Shown piece by piece: positions 33,604 through 45,709 of a stretch of DNA of 64,000 bases. Both the position numbers and the translations under genes were made by a program. Position 1 is the stretch's first letter; every line of letters starts with the position of its first letter. The notes beneath the pieces were generated by a model. The model did not search any database. It was given only the letters and a program-made list of their open reading frames with translations, and was not told where the DNA came from. Where the stretch lies: contig MU858084.1 in the NCBI GenBank assembly GCA_033297075.1, positions 181,490-245,489 on the forward strand, read 5' to 3'. This DNA is from Rhypophila decipiens. Taxonomy: Eukaryota > Ascomycota > Sordariomycetes > Sordariales > Naviculisporaceae.

Positions 33604-35500
33604 ATGGGCATCCTCGATGTAAGTAATCTATTCGGCGCATAACCTCCAAGAAATTGACACCCTGGCTTTTGCTGACCTTTATCTTTGACAGGAGCTCAAC
33701 CTCCCGGTGGGAGTCATCTACGGCGACGACGTCTTGAAGCTCTTTACCTACGCCCGCGAGAAGAAATTCGCCATTCCGGCTTGCAATGTCACATCGTCTT
33801 CGACAGTAGTCGCCGCCCTCGAGGCTGCACGCGACGAGAAGGCCCCGATCATCCTTCAGACGAGCCAAGGCGGAGCGGCCTATTTCGCTGGCAAGGGCAT
33901 CAAGGACAGCGCTGAGCGTCGTGAGGCCTCTGTTGCCGGAAGCATTGCCGCAGCTCACTATATCCGCTCGATCGCACCCATCTATGGCGTGCCCGTCGTT
34001 TTGCACACGGACCACTGTGCTAAGAAGTAGGGGCCCATCCGCGATCCGCAGCATCCCGTCACTGGCGCATGTCACTGATATCTTCCTTACCTTGCAGGCT
34101 GCTCCCTTGGCTCGATGGCATGCTCGACGAAGACGAGAAGTTCTTCAAGGCCAATGGTAGATTCCTGCTGCCCCACACCGTTTGTCACGGATAGCCCCCC
34201 TGACGAGATAACAGGTGTCCCCCTTTTCAGCTCCCACATGATCGATCTCAGCGAGGAGACAGTCGACGAGAACATCGAGACCTGCGTCAAGTATTTGAAA
34301 CGGGCCGCTCCCATGAAGCAATGGCTTGAAATGGGTGAGTGGGAGTCAACGTGTCTCTTGACGTGGTCCAGAGCTAATATGATACACAGAGATCGGAATT
34401 ACTGGTGGAGAGGAGGTACGTGGCCATGCTGCCTCGACATCGTGCTTCTTTCGGAGAACCTCGATCTGGAACCTTTTGCGGCTTCTCTGCGAGCATATTA
34501 GCTGACAACAACCAGGACGGTGTCAACAACGAGAACGTCGACAACGCCGCCTTGTACACCCAGCCCGAGGACATCTGGAGAATGTCGGTCACATTTAATC
34601 CCCGGAAAGGACATCAGATCGCTAACTTCTCGCAGCGAGCAAGCTTTCCGCCCCATCTCTCCCTACTTCAGCATCGCCGCCGGATTCGGCAACGTCCATG
34701 GTGTTTACGCTCCCGGAAACGTCAAGCTGCATCCTGAGGCAAGTGACCCCGTCCTATTTCGGTTTCAACGTCATGAAGGTACTAACGCTGCGATACAGCT
34801 CCTTGGCAAGCACCAGAAATACGTCTCCGAGCAGCTCGGTGGCAAGGATCCCAAGCCGGTCTTCTTCGTCTTGTACGTCTTGGGCAACACGATATTTGTT
34901 TTCGGCTTCCCAGCTAACGTCCAACGAACAGCCACGGTGGCAGCGGAAGCAGCAAGGAAGAATACCGTGAAGCGTCAGTCACACCCCTTCTTTTCCCCTT
35001 GTCTACGTGATGTGAAGTTTGAGAAAACTGACAAGAATATCTCACCACAGCATCTCCAACGGTGTAGTCAAGGTCAATGTGGACACGGACTTGCAGTGGG
35101 CGTATCTCTGCGGTGTTCGTGACTACATCACCACCAATATCGAGTACCTGAAGACGCAAGTTGGCAACCCCGAAGGCGCTAACAAGCCCAACAAGAGTGA
35201 GTTCCCCTCCCCTTGCATTCATTGACGAGCGCAGGGGTCGGGCTGGTGACCCTTCGCCGCCCCACGCCGGTCGTTTGTGGGATCCAAAGTCATATCTAAC
35301 CCATATTGCAGAGAAGTACGATCCCAGAGTGTGGGTGAGGGAGTCGGAAAAGGTGAGTAGAAAGCCCCTCCCCTTTTTCTCTTTCTCTTGATTATAATTT
35401 CTTGTCTCGGTAAAAATGGGCTAACCTATCTTGGGAATAGACAATGAAGGCTCGTGTCGCCGAGGCCCTCCGCGACTTCAATGCCTCCGGCAGTCTCTAA
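33604..35500 (+). CDS. fba1: Fructose-bisphosphate aldolase, class II
   Basis: Zinc-dependent glycolytic/gluconeogenic aldolase splitting fructose-1,6-bisphosphate to DHAP and glyceraldehyde-3-phosphate; cytosolic. Twelve exons: 33604-33618, 33692-34026, 34098-34156, 34215-34334, 34390-34415, 34516-34583, 34636-34738, 34799-34872, 34932-34973, 35051-35196, 35312-35352, 35441-35500. Total 1089 nt, 362 aa, the usual length. Catalytic/zinc motif HTDHC (His110-Cys114), GGEED, GFGNVHG, HGGSGS and VNVDTD are all intact after splicing. Intron 7 starts GCAAGT rather than GT, a GC-AG intron; every other intron is GT-AG. Unusually intron-dense for this window. Confidence 0.96.
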
Positions 35501-37371
35501 ATCCGCATCTGCAAAGTCAAGGTCAAAGGTTGAAACCTGGAATGGAACAACGGCGAGCATGGGCGGGCTGAATTGGGAATACCCGTTGGTCAAGTACTAG
35601 ATTGCTAAAATACTTACAACCCATCAGTCCTACATCTTGTCCGTTCATCTATCATTTATTGCGTGGGTGTACTTGTTTGTGTTGATGTCGCCGGCAAGAC
35701 CTCTTTGCAAATGGCAAATGTGAACCAAGCTGCCCGGGACCCGACCCAGGGAGGGAATAACGGGGTCGTTGTCAACTGTCAACTGAACCACCCCTGACTT
35801 CGCGGCCCGGGTCACCTCATCGCTGCCCTGAACCTGAGCCCTCGAAAGGCTGTGGCATATACAGGAATAAAGACCCATGTCAGGCACAACAATCGGCCAC
35901 AGCTGTTGTTTGTCGACCACTTTCCTTTGTGTCCCCCTCGATACGTTCCCCAGATGGATGTCAATTTGCTCTGGTCTCCAGGTCCGGTGGTCTCGCAGGG
36001 CCCATTGCTACCTATGGGATGCAAATTATCGTGTTGCAGTGTCGAGGAACACATCGGACATCGGTCAGTTTGTCATATCGTCATGCTGTAGCAGTATGTA
36101 GTTGATGTTAGTGAGATACTTGATAGGAGTACACTGGGAGACTGCGAGTGTTCTATGGATAACTGGGCTTGTCGGTTAGCACTGGCTGTGAGTAGGACTG
36201 GGTAGTCTGAAGCAGTTATGACTTTGCCATGGCGCAGGAGACATCGAGTCATTGCACTGGATACAACTTGAGATCCTGAGTTGGCGGTGCTGGTATGGAT
36301 CAGAGCCTACAAGTGTTGAAATGGTTACTTTCCGGTTTCATATTACGGTTGGCTCCTAGTTGAGATGGTAGGGTGATCAAATATGGGTAATGAATGAATC
36401 CATTAGCCTTCTTATGGTATGTACTGTAAGATGCTACCCATCGATATTCAGGCAAGGGCAAACGTACGCGATTAAAGATACAAGGGCGTGTTGCAAGGGT
36501 CTAGGAGGTGTGGCCCTATTAAGTAGTAGCTGTAGAATGGTTCTCATAGATGTGAGAGATGTGAGAGAGAAGTATACAAGGCTTAATTTCTTTTAATAGC
36601 GTTAATGTTCAAGTCCTCATCCCATTTTCTTGACTCTAATTGAGGCAGTAGGCCAACACGAGCATGCCAAGTGTCTGGCGACCCATCGTATTCTCGGTGT
36701 GGAATATCCGGTTGGAAATTACATAGATCAGATTATCGCTCTGCTTTTGTTACCGCCCGCCCCGCTCCCTCTTTCAACATGATGCACAATGCAAATAACA
36801 CACTCGATATACGCAGAGTGTCGGTCACCCAAAGCTGTTCATCTCACCGCCGCCAGCTCAGCAGAGGCGACAGGATCTCGCTCGGCAAGCAGCCATGATG
36901 GGAAGCAGAATGGATAACCTCGGACTAACCAAATTTGACACATTCCCCAACAGGATTGTCATCGTAGTTGCAAAATTTCCACCCTGCTTGCTCATCCAGC
37001 AGCTCGTGTTGGGTCTTTGTCAACTTGAGCTCCCGGGGCCTGTCATCAAAGTGAAGATATTGACTCCAAGACGCACTGTTGGGTAGAAGGTTCGGTCTGC
37101 CACTCCAGTTATAGGCCATAAAGTGTTTCACAGAAGCAAGAAGCAGAAAATATGTATCAATTTGAACCTCACTGAGGCTCAGAGTCTCTCTCTATAAATA
37201 CCCATCCGTGAACGAAACCGTCTCCTAGTTCTTTTCTCCTTTGGTTTCTAGTACAGCCATCCACTTGTATCCATATCCAAGTACCAACTCGCCGGAATTG
37301 GGGATTACATCGACACCAATCACCCACGACCCCTTCTGTTAGTTCTAGGACCGCGGCCAAACAAACCGAAT
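35501..37371. other. 1.9-kb intergenic region
   Basis: No gene supported. Open frames are short, and I see no repeat or RNA structure. Confidence 0.4.
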
Positions 37372-37506
37372 ATGCCAAGAGCACGGTATGTCTTACTGAC
37401 CATGAAGTGGCTTCCATTCTAACAGATCACCGACGCAGAATCTCGCAACGGCCAAAGACCGTGGCCGAGCTAGCAATGAGGGCGAATATTTCGGTGGGAT
37501 ACTATA

Positions 37507-38778
37507 ATGACCAACCTATTCACAAGGACCGTCGACCGATTCAAAAAAATCTTGCAGCAATACTGTCAGGAGGAGCGCTGGTATGAGGCGGACAACAACA
37601 AACGCCCAAGGCCCGATCATTTGGTTGAGAAAGATCTAGCAGAACTGAATAAAGAGAAGGATCCGAGGAAACTCCAAGCAAAGTGTTTCCGTATTGCTAC
37701 CAACCTCGTCAGAGCAGTCCAGATGATGACCGGACAAGCGTCCGCCGAGTCTACCGAGCGCCAGCTTCGCTATATCAGTGACAATAAACTACCCACCGAT
37801 GCAGGATACATCAGACTCATTATCCTCGCGCCAATCTTTCTGGGGCAACAGCGGACCAGGACAAAAGGAAAAGAGTACGAGCAGGAAGCCGAAGACCTAA
37901 AGGGGAAACTGCAGAAAATGGAAAAGTCCGGGATTCCAAAGGGAGAGGCTGGCGAATGGCAGAAAAGGCTCCACGCTCTGGCCGGAAGAGTCATGTAACT
38001 TCATATGTCGCCGCTTCTGATGGGAGAGATGATGAACTACAGAGCTGTTCAGATGCTTCTCAAGGGGGGAGACTGGAATGGAATTCCAATCCAATCTGTG
38101 GCATCTGTCATGGAGTCTAATCCCCACGCTGAAGAGTTCTCTTGGCTACCTACTCTTCAAGATGTCCAGGAAATCAGACCCAATGAGATCTACGATGCCA
38201 GTTACAACCCAAGACTAGCAAAGACCCTGGCGTTTATCCATTCCTGTGTCAAATCGACCAAGAGCGAACGCCCTGCTCAGGGTGCTGCTCCAATCGCCGG
38301 AGGAGGGATCCAGTTTCCGCGACAGGCTGCGGGTGGAGAGCAATTCCAACCACAAACTGCAGGCATGCCATTCCCCGCGCCTTCATATGGCCAATTCAGC
38401 GGTTCGTCCCTCGTTGCTACCCAGCCAGGACCGTACATCCAGCAATACGGCCAGCCGGTACTTGAAACACCTGCCATGGGCCAGGGCACAGGAATTCAAA
38501 CGACAAATTACGGGCAGGTCAGTTACACTAACTGGTCGTCTCCAGCCCCCGCTGGACAGAGCTACACAGACTTTCAATCTGCAAACTACGGCCAGCAATA
38601 CAGCGGCCAGCAATATAACGCCCAACAAGGTCAGACCTCACAGGCATATGGTACACAAAGCTACAACCCCCAGGGCACACTGGGATATGGCACACCGACT
38701 TATGGCACACCGGGCTCCGGCACACAAGGTCGCGGCACACAGGACTACAACCCCCGGGGAGGCCAAAGGCGCCACTAG
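37507..38778 (+). CDS. Unknown protein with prion-like Gly/Tyr/Gln-rich tail
   Basis: Two in-frame blocks (37507-37995 and 38005-38778) separated by one TAA at 37996. Either a nonsense change, or a 48-nt intron from GTAACT (37994) to ACTACAG (38041) which keeps the frame and removes the stop. Block 1 is helical and charged (FKKILQQYCQEERWYEAD, LRYISDNKLPTDAGYIRLI). Block 2 starts AVQMLLKGGDWNGIPIQSV and passes into a low-complexity tail with repeated YGQ, YGT, YNPQG and QQY units, like FUS/EWS-type LCDs, ending in basic RGGQRRH. An upstream mini-exon (ATG 37372, donor GTATGT) is possible. The tail suggests RNA binding or condensate behaviour, by composition only. Confidence 0.55.
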
Positions 38779-38934
38779 TATCGATAACGCGGCACACTCA
38801 TACTTGCTAGACTCCTCGTCCTGGTTCATTCTCAACAAGGGCAACTGCTGGATTGTCCCATGTCCAGGGATGTGGACTTGAGCACACCTGCAAACACCTA
38901 TGGACAATTGTAGCACAGGCCTCAGAGACATCTA

Positions 38935-39265
38935 ATCCTATGCATATCTTTTCGATCGCTCACGTATTTAACAGATGGGGTATATGCCTACGATTACATA
39001 GTGCATTCCACACGCGTATAAACACCCCAAATATATGCCCAGCAACGTCCCACCCTATGCATATTTTTTGGCTGGCCTAGGCATTTACGAGATGTCATAT
39101 ATGCCTCACGTTTCATTTTCAGAGGCATATATAACTCATTTTCACACGCCCATAAACCCTCAGAATATATGCCTTAGGGGAATCTTGTGATAGGCGTCCT
39201 TTTCGACATCACTAGGCATTTAAGAGATGTACTATATGCCTATTATCTGGGTTTGCAAGGCATGT
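38935..39265 (+). repeat. Degenerate ~115-140-bp tandem repeats
   Basis: Three recognisable copies of a unit with TATGCATATYTTTT, AGGCATTTAMGAGATG and TATATGCCT, beginning near 38937, 39053 and 39190, with CACACGCSYATAAAC between. Composition is AT-rich with many ATATGCC/GGCATAT half-palindromes. Confidence 0.55.
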
Positions 39266-40549
39266 TTATTTAACTTCACACCCCGCTGGCATTATCTCAA
39301 CATTCTGCCCCGGTTTAGCGGCACCTGCTACGACAATGGGAGCTGTAAAGGAATGGTTTCATGCTTATCGAGTTTATTACGAGGCTATGGATCTAAAACT
39401 TGAGCACGGTGGTGCGGCCTGTTAATTTCTTGATGGGTTTCCTGTTCTTCTATTTCTGTTTTCTTTTCATTTACCTCGTTTCGTTTTTGTATGCATTTTC
39501 TCATTTTTGGCATCATTTTCTGACCATGGGGCTGCCCTTTATTAATATGGCTGCGAAGTGGATATCTGCTATCTGGTCTTGTTTTCTTACCTCTCTCCTT
39601 TATTACTCTTTTTTCTTTGTCTTTTTGCCCATCGGCTCTTGTCTTATCTTACCCTTTTTCTTTTGTTCATTAGGTTATTTCGACCTTGCGTCGACAAAAT
39701 ACATGACGCATATCCTTAATAAATCATCCTAGATTGTGAAGGCTGGTCAAATCTTGACCCTTGGTGTTGTGCTTTCCATATCCTGTTCAGATTGCAGCTC
39801 ATGAGACGGTGAGCTCTGGCAGTTGCCGGCTGCACAATGAGATGGCCAAGTCAAAGGAAACAATCCTTGCCAGATTACCAAGAATTGCTGACTTTGAGCT
39901 GTTCAGGAAAGCAAGGCGGTTCGTAATAGATGCAGCTTGCTGCAACGACGGATTAACAGACTACAAGGCTAGTGGTCAAGTCGTGATGTTTGGGGTTCCA
40001 GTACAGTTGACATGAGGTTGAAAGCTATTCGAACATGAACCGCTCCAAAGTTTGGCTAGTGATGCATTCGTCTCTGGTAGAACAAAGCGGCCACGGCCCA
40101 CGACATGGAAGTCGACCCGTAGCAACAAAAAGACGCTGACAATAAAGACCATTGTTACCGCACCAGCACACCCGTATCCGGACAGTGTACGTAAAGAGTA
40201 GTATACAGTACACACACATGATATCAAGACAACTAGGCAGCGATCACATCGGGCGAAAGACAAATGCGGATGTGAAAGGCCTGGGCAGTACAATGAATTA
40301 TTGATGCTTTGGAGGCTGTATTCTTGGATGGCAAAAAGCTCATCTAGCTGCTTTAAGCCCCTGATTTGCTCTCCGAATCGATTTGATCGCCCTCGATTTG
40401 ATCGCCCGTTCGTCTATAGCTCTTTGGGCGACCAATTTGTTGCCCGATTCCCAATCCGCAGCAAAGTACACAGTCAAAGCTGAACGATCAGCGCTCCGAA
40501 CGCCCCAAATCCCCGGAAGCCTGGGAAGCCTGGGAACCCTGCGAACCCA
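39266..40549. other. Intergenic
   Basis: Includes a strongly T-rich + strand stretch (39420-39680) that gives a hydrophobic frame by composition alone. No gene is supported. It forms the upstream region of the next gene. Confidence 0.4.
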
Positions 40550-42563
40550 ATGAACATCTCGAACAACAATGGGCCTCCGGGATGGCGGGGGAAAACGGCG
40601 CAAGAGATTAAGGAGGCGATCATGGCCAAAACTTGGAAGAAGCCGTGCTATGGCTCGGCGATCCGCGCATGGAAGACCCTTGGATACAAGCAGGGACAGA
40701 GACCGACGGATCAATGGGCCCTCCACCGTCAGCTTATGGAGCTTTGGAACTTTCTCGTCGATAACGATGGTACAGTGCAGGGCCACACGGTAAGAGCCTT
40801 CATTCTCGATGCACTGGAGGGGATTGGAGTTCGATATACCGGAAAAACGACCGACTCGCGGGGGCTCATCTGGATGGCAGGGCAGGCGCAAAGAATCAGT
40901 ATATACAATGCACTCCCTGACCCTGTGGGCAATAATCAAGTGAAAGCCGATGGGTCCAGTATCGCTACCTTCGTTGACCCGGTCACGGGGAACCAGCCGC
41001 GTATACCGGTTTTGGATGAGATGCATGCCCGTATGATCACGCAGAATGCCGCCTTCGACAGTTACCAGAGGTTCCAGGGCTTCTGCGCCATTGAAACGAC
41101 AAGTACAGGCTCCGGGGCGGGGGATGTAGCCGAGGCTGGATACCGTTTCTTCCAGGGCGTACCTATTTCGTATACAGCCAACTCGCTCTGGGACGCAGTT
41201 GCCTGGTGGAGGGGCGACTTTCTTCGTCACGGGCTGACTGGTGGCACAGTGGCCACCAACCGGTGGCCGCAACGGGGGTTTGTGATCAAGGGCCGCATCT
41301 ACACGTGGTTCATGCAGACCATCAAGGATCAAAGCGCCATCCGGTTCAAGGACTACCGGAAGCTGCAACAGGCTTCCATCGTCCGTGACGACGAGTTTGG
41401 CGAGTTGAGCCTGATTCGCAGTCTGCACGCGTCGGTGGCCCAGGGTCGACCATCGTACCCAACGTGGTGGAACTCCCAGCCGGACTCGGAGACTTTTCAA
41501 CGACAGGATCCTCCACGTCATTGCCGACCACTTCTGCACTCAAGTCATTGTGTTTTACGTCCGTCCCATCTTCCACGACCCTCGCCAGCAGGGCGTCACC
41601 TATGCCGCCAACAGCAAAGCCGCCAGGAAGCAGACACTCTACAACAACTACCGTCCATATAAATCGGAACACCTGCCCGGATTTCACGGATCAATCACGC
41701 CGCAGTCCCCGGGGGGCACCCCCTACTTTGTTCGTGCCTACGGGGAAGCCAATCCGGGCCAAGAGCAAATCTGGCTCGTCACGTCGGATTGGATTCATTT
41801 CGACGCTGCGATAGAAGACGACACCCTCTTCCGCCGATACGGCTACTTCCCAACCCAAGACCCTAAAGGATCACCCGTCGCGGCCCCTGCCCTCCCTCCT
41901 CCCGTAACACCGAGGCCGGCCTACCCACCCGCCAACCATGTTCCGACAGCCCCAGGGGACACGTCCGTGGTCATCCCGCCGTCCGAGAACATGCTGCGCG
42001 GCAATTTCAGGCTAGCGCGGCAGCACATCACTCGAATGCCTCACAGCTGGTGGGGACTTTCGAACCTGCCGCCGCTACTGCCTTATGACCGGCAGGACCC
42101 CGTGGTGGCAAACCGGGTGCCGCCCTTTCGCAACGCAAAATTCAACTTTTTCAGCCCTGAAACCATCAGCCGTATCCGGCCGCCGCCGGTCCACGACACT
42201 CCGGTCCTGGCGTCGCAGGGTCCGATTCACACGCCCTCACAGCAGAACATCATGGGCATGTGGGGCAAGACGCTTGTCAACGAGCCGAGCGCGCTGGACT
42301 GGGGGAATAGAAAGTTGGCACAGTGGTGGTACGCGGGGGACATGGATGGTGTCAACTTTGAGCAGCCAAGTGCAGCAGACATACACACCTGGCAGACGTG
42401 GAACCGCCATCCAAACGACCGGGCCTACACGTTTAACCAGCTGAACGGGTGGCAGTTGCGCTTTGGACGGCCGCTTTTTGGCAATGAACCCGAAAAGGGT
42501 AACATGGGCATGGCAGATCCCTTTTACCGCTTCAAGCCGATTTATGGGTTTGAAAATTTCTGA
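40550..42563 (+). CDS. Large unknown protein, split by a one-base frameshift
   Basis: The first frame opens at ATG 40550 and continues to GRPSYPTWWNSQPDSET; the second runs to the stop at 42563. Joining them needs removal of one T from the TTTT at 41494-41497, which then reads SETFNDRILHVIADHF without a break. The total would be about 670 aa. The N-terminal part has GYRFFQGVPISYTANSLWD; the central part has IADHFCTQVIVFYVRP and later QEQIWLVTSDWIHFDAAI, loosely recalling the layout of OTU-type cysteine peptidases. The C-terminus is Pro-rich then Trp-rich (NRKLAQWWYAGDMDGVNF). No family assigned. The break may be a homopolymer sequencing error, a real null allele, or a missed intron. Confidence 0.6.
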
Positions 42564-43282
42564 GCTTGCTTCCAGTTGTCTTAGGCAGGCCTGGTCTTGG
42601 CTTATATGGTTGCTGGGGCGACAGCCCCTTTTCATGTCAACATGGTAAGAATTTGTATAAAACGTTTTGTTCCTCTCATTCAAAATTGATCAATCAAACG
42701 CGATATTGGTCATTACAGATAAACAACTTGTCCTGTCCATGATAATGTCATCATATCGAGCCCTTGGTCAACCATGGCAAGACACCGCAGGCATCCCCAT
42801 TCCCTGCAGGCGCCTTCCTCGATTTAAACATGACAAGCAAGGATCCCTGACACCCCTGCCCTCCGTTACCGGTTTCTTTCTCACGATGAATCTGTTGGCG
42901 GTCAGGGCGGTCTCTGCTGCACCGGGTATAAGCCTCCCTCCCGGTTATTCCCGGCAATCCATTCCAGAATTGTGGTAAACAAGTCGTCGAATCGGCTAGG
43001 TTTGATCACGAAGGATGATGTAGGCGTCTTATCATTACATCAATGCTGGAAAAGACAAGGTCATCGGCTTGTAATAGTCGTTTTGCTGCAGCATATCATG
43101 CACGCGACGTCCGACTGCTGCGGCCAAGGTCCGAAGTCCGGCACCGAACCGGCTGATGGTTCGGAAGCTTTTTATCAGGGCACCATAAACACAACACAGC
43201 CCCATTGTTTATGCCCAATGTACGATGAGAATGTGTCTCACCTACTCTTATACAAAACCATCATTTGTTTGGACCGGCTCTG
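42564..43282. other. Intergenic
   Basis: Nothing recognisable; holds the promoter of the MFS gene. Confidence 0.4.
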
Positions 43283-45107
43283 ATGGCAAGGGCAACCACC
43301 TCAAATCACTCCCAACGCGAAGATGCGGCAATGACGCCACCATCGGACCCCCCACCTGTCACGGCAGACAACACCGAAACAGAACCATACACCATCTTTG
43401 ACAAAAGACAAAAGGCGATTATCGTCGTGATATCTTCCATCGCAGCAACATGTAAGATGATGATCCACAGCTTTATGCCTCCTCCAAGCCTAACAAAATC
43501 TCGATAACCCAGTCTCGGGCTTTGCAGGAAACAGCTACTTCCCCGCCCTCCCCACACTCGCATCCGACTTTAACGTCTCCATCGACTTGATCAACCTGAC
43601 GGTAACATCCTACCTCTTGTTTCAAGGAATTGCACCAAGCCTGTGGGGTCCCATATCAGACGTCAAGGGTCGCCGCGTGGCATATCTCTTTACGTTTATA
43701 GTGTTCCTAGGGGCGTGCATCGGTCTCGCCCTGGCAAAAGATTATGCTACGCTACTGGTTCTTCGATGTCTCCAGAGCACCGGCAGCGCGAGCACCATTG
43801 CCATTGGGTCCGGCGTGATTGGGGATATCACCACCAGAGCAGATCGGGGCGGTGTGATGGGTGTTTTTCAGGCCGGGCTGTTGGTCCCTGTTGCTGTTGC
43901 GCCTGTGATTGGAGGAGCATTGGCTGGAAGCTTGGGTTGGAGATGGATATTTTGGTTCTTGGCGATTTATAGTGGCGTGTTTTTGGTTGTGCTGGTGGTG
44001 GTCTTGCCCGAGACGTTGAGGTCCGTTGTCGGCAATGGGAGCTTAGTGCCGAACAGTGTGATGTTGAGGTATCCTTTGAGGATTTACCAGAAACGGAGCA
44101 CGATTCAATGGGCCCCGGGGGAAACAGAAGTTAAGAGCCGGAAAAGGAGTGTTGATCTTACGGGCCCCTTCAGGATCTTGTTCAGCAAGCAAGCTGCTCC
44201 GATGATGGTTTACACGGCGGTGTATTATACTGTCTGGCAGATGACCATCACGGCCATGTCCACCTTGTTCAAGGACAACTATGGCTTGAGTGATACACAG
44301 ATTGGGCTGACGTTTATTGGCAACGGCATGGGTTCCATCATTGGGACGCTTGTGACGGGCAAGATTCTGAATATGGACTACAAGCGAGTGATGGACCAGT
44401 TCAATGCTGAGAGGGAAAAATCGGCTGCTGAGCGGGCAGTGGTGTCCTCGGACATGGAGACTGCTACTGATAGCAATGACACGACCACGGACGAAAAGGG
44501 GCCAAGTGACGGCAATACCGATTCAGTCGCGGCAGCCCCCAGCCGAATCCACAACATGAACGCCGCCTTGAGCGTATCTACATCCAAACAACCCGACCAA
44601 GCTGAAGCTGTCAACGAAAAACGAAGTCTTTCCAAGCAAGACTCGCCAAGTACAACCAAGACCAAAACCTTTCCCCTCGAAAAGGCTCGCCTCCCCCGCC
44701 TCCCTCTCCTCTCCCTGATCCAATGCGTCTCAATCCTCCTGTTCGGCTGGTCGCTCGCATATTCAGAAAAGGTCCACATCTCCATACCGATACTATCAAC
44801 ATTCATCACAGGCTGGACGGCCGTTTCGACTCTCTCCATCGCAACGACCTACCTGGTGGACATGTTTCATGATAAATCTGCTGCTGCGGGGGCTTCACTT
44901 AATCTTGTGAGATGTCTCTTGGCTGCGGGCGGTGCGTCGTTTGTGGGGCCGTTGATTGGAAAGATTGGAGCTGGCTGGGCGTTTACCGTCTTTGTTGGGA
45001 TTCAGGGGGTGGCCATCTTGGGCTTGGTGGTTCAGATTAGATGGGGTCGTGCTTGGAGGGAAGAGAAGGAGAAGGTATCTCGTGGAGAGAAAGGAACAAC
45101 GATATAG
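43283..45107 (+). CDS. MFS transporter, DHA1-type drug/metabolite exporter
   Basis: Proton-coupled plasma-membrane exporter of the major facilitator superfamily, 587 aa. Two exons: 43283-43451 and 43513-45107 (intron GTAAGA...CCCAG). Splicing gives AATFSGFAGNSYFPALPTL, the usual first-helix signature of fungal DHA1 (Qdr-like) carriers. Motif A appears as GPISDVKGRR. Twelve hydrophobic segments can be counted in two groups, separated by a long acidic/Ser/Thr-rich central loop (about residues 370-450) that is longer than usual. Next gene on the same strand, 0.6 kb downstream, is an acyltransferase, suggesting a modify-and-export pair. Confidence 0.92.
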
Positions 45108-45709
45108 TGATGGTGGAATAGTAGTACAAGGAAGTACTGGATATAACTGGTCGCGGATTATTAGAGATATTATCTAACAACATAACGTCCATCGTAGCAG
45201 GATTATATACGTGTGGGAACTAAGGAATGGTTGTGAGATAAAGTAATGGATTCAAGTACGGTCCACTGTAAGTAAACGTTAATTTATCATCGTCGCCTAG
45301 CAACCAACTTAGGAAGGCTTGTACCATTACTTATATACCGGGGTCTACACTTCATAGTCAGACAGAAACATGGAATAAAGTCCAGCCCATTATCTACCTA
45401 CGTACAAGGGATAAAGACGCTTTACGAGAGCTGTCATGGAGCAAAAAGTAGGGGTATTCTTGGCACTGATCGGTGCTCGTGAAACCAGGATCCGGGTCGG
45501 CGTCCCGGAAATGGCTAAACTTCGGATGCTCATTCATAGACCAAGTGGACTTTGCCGGCTTTCCGGGTCGTCGTTGTGTAGCTTGGATATGACCTAATAT
45601 GTATAAAGACTGATGGGGCGGAATTAACAACCTGAGCCCATGGGAGCAAACACATTCTCAGATTCTCGCTCATCATATCACACGCTTTAGCCTTGATATC
45701 ATAACAAGC
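45108..45709. other. Intergenic between MFS and acyltransferase genes
   Basis: No gene seen; it holds the promoter of the acyltransferase gene. Confidence 0.4.

Noticed and set aside
39400..39732. Hydrophobic 110-codon frame on +
   Set aside because: T-rich sequence gives Phe/Leu/Ile by composition; no coherent membrane topology, domain or splice context.
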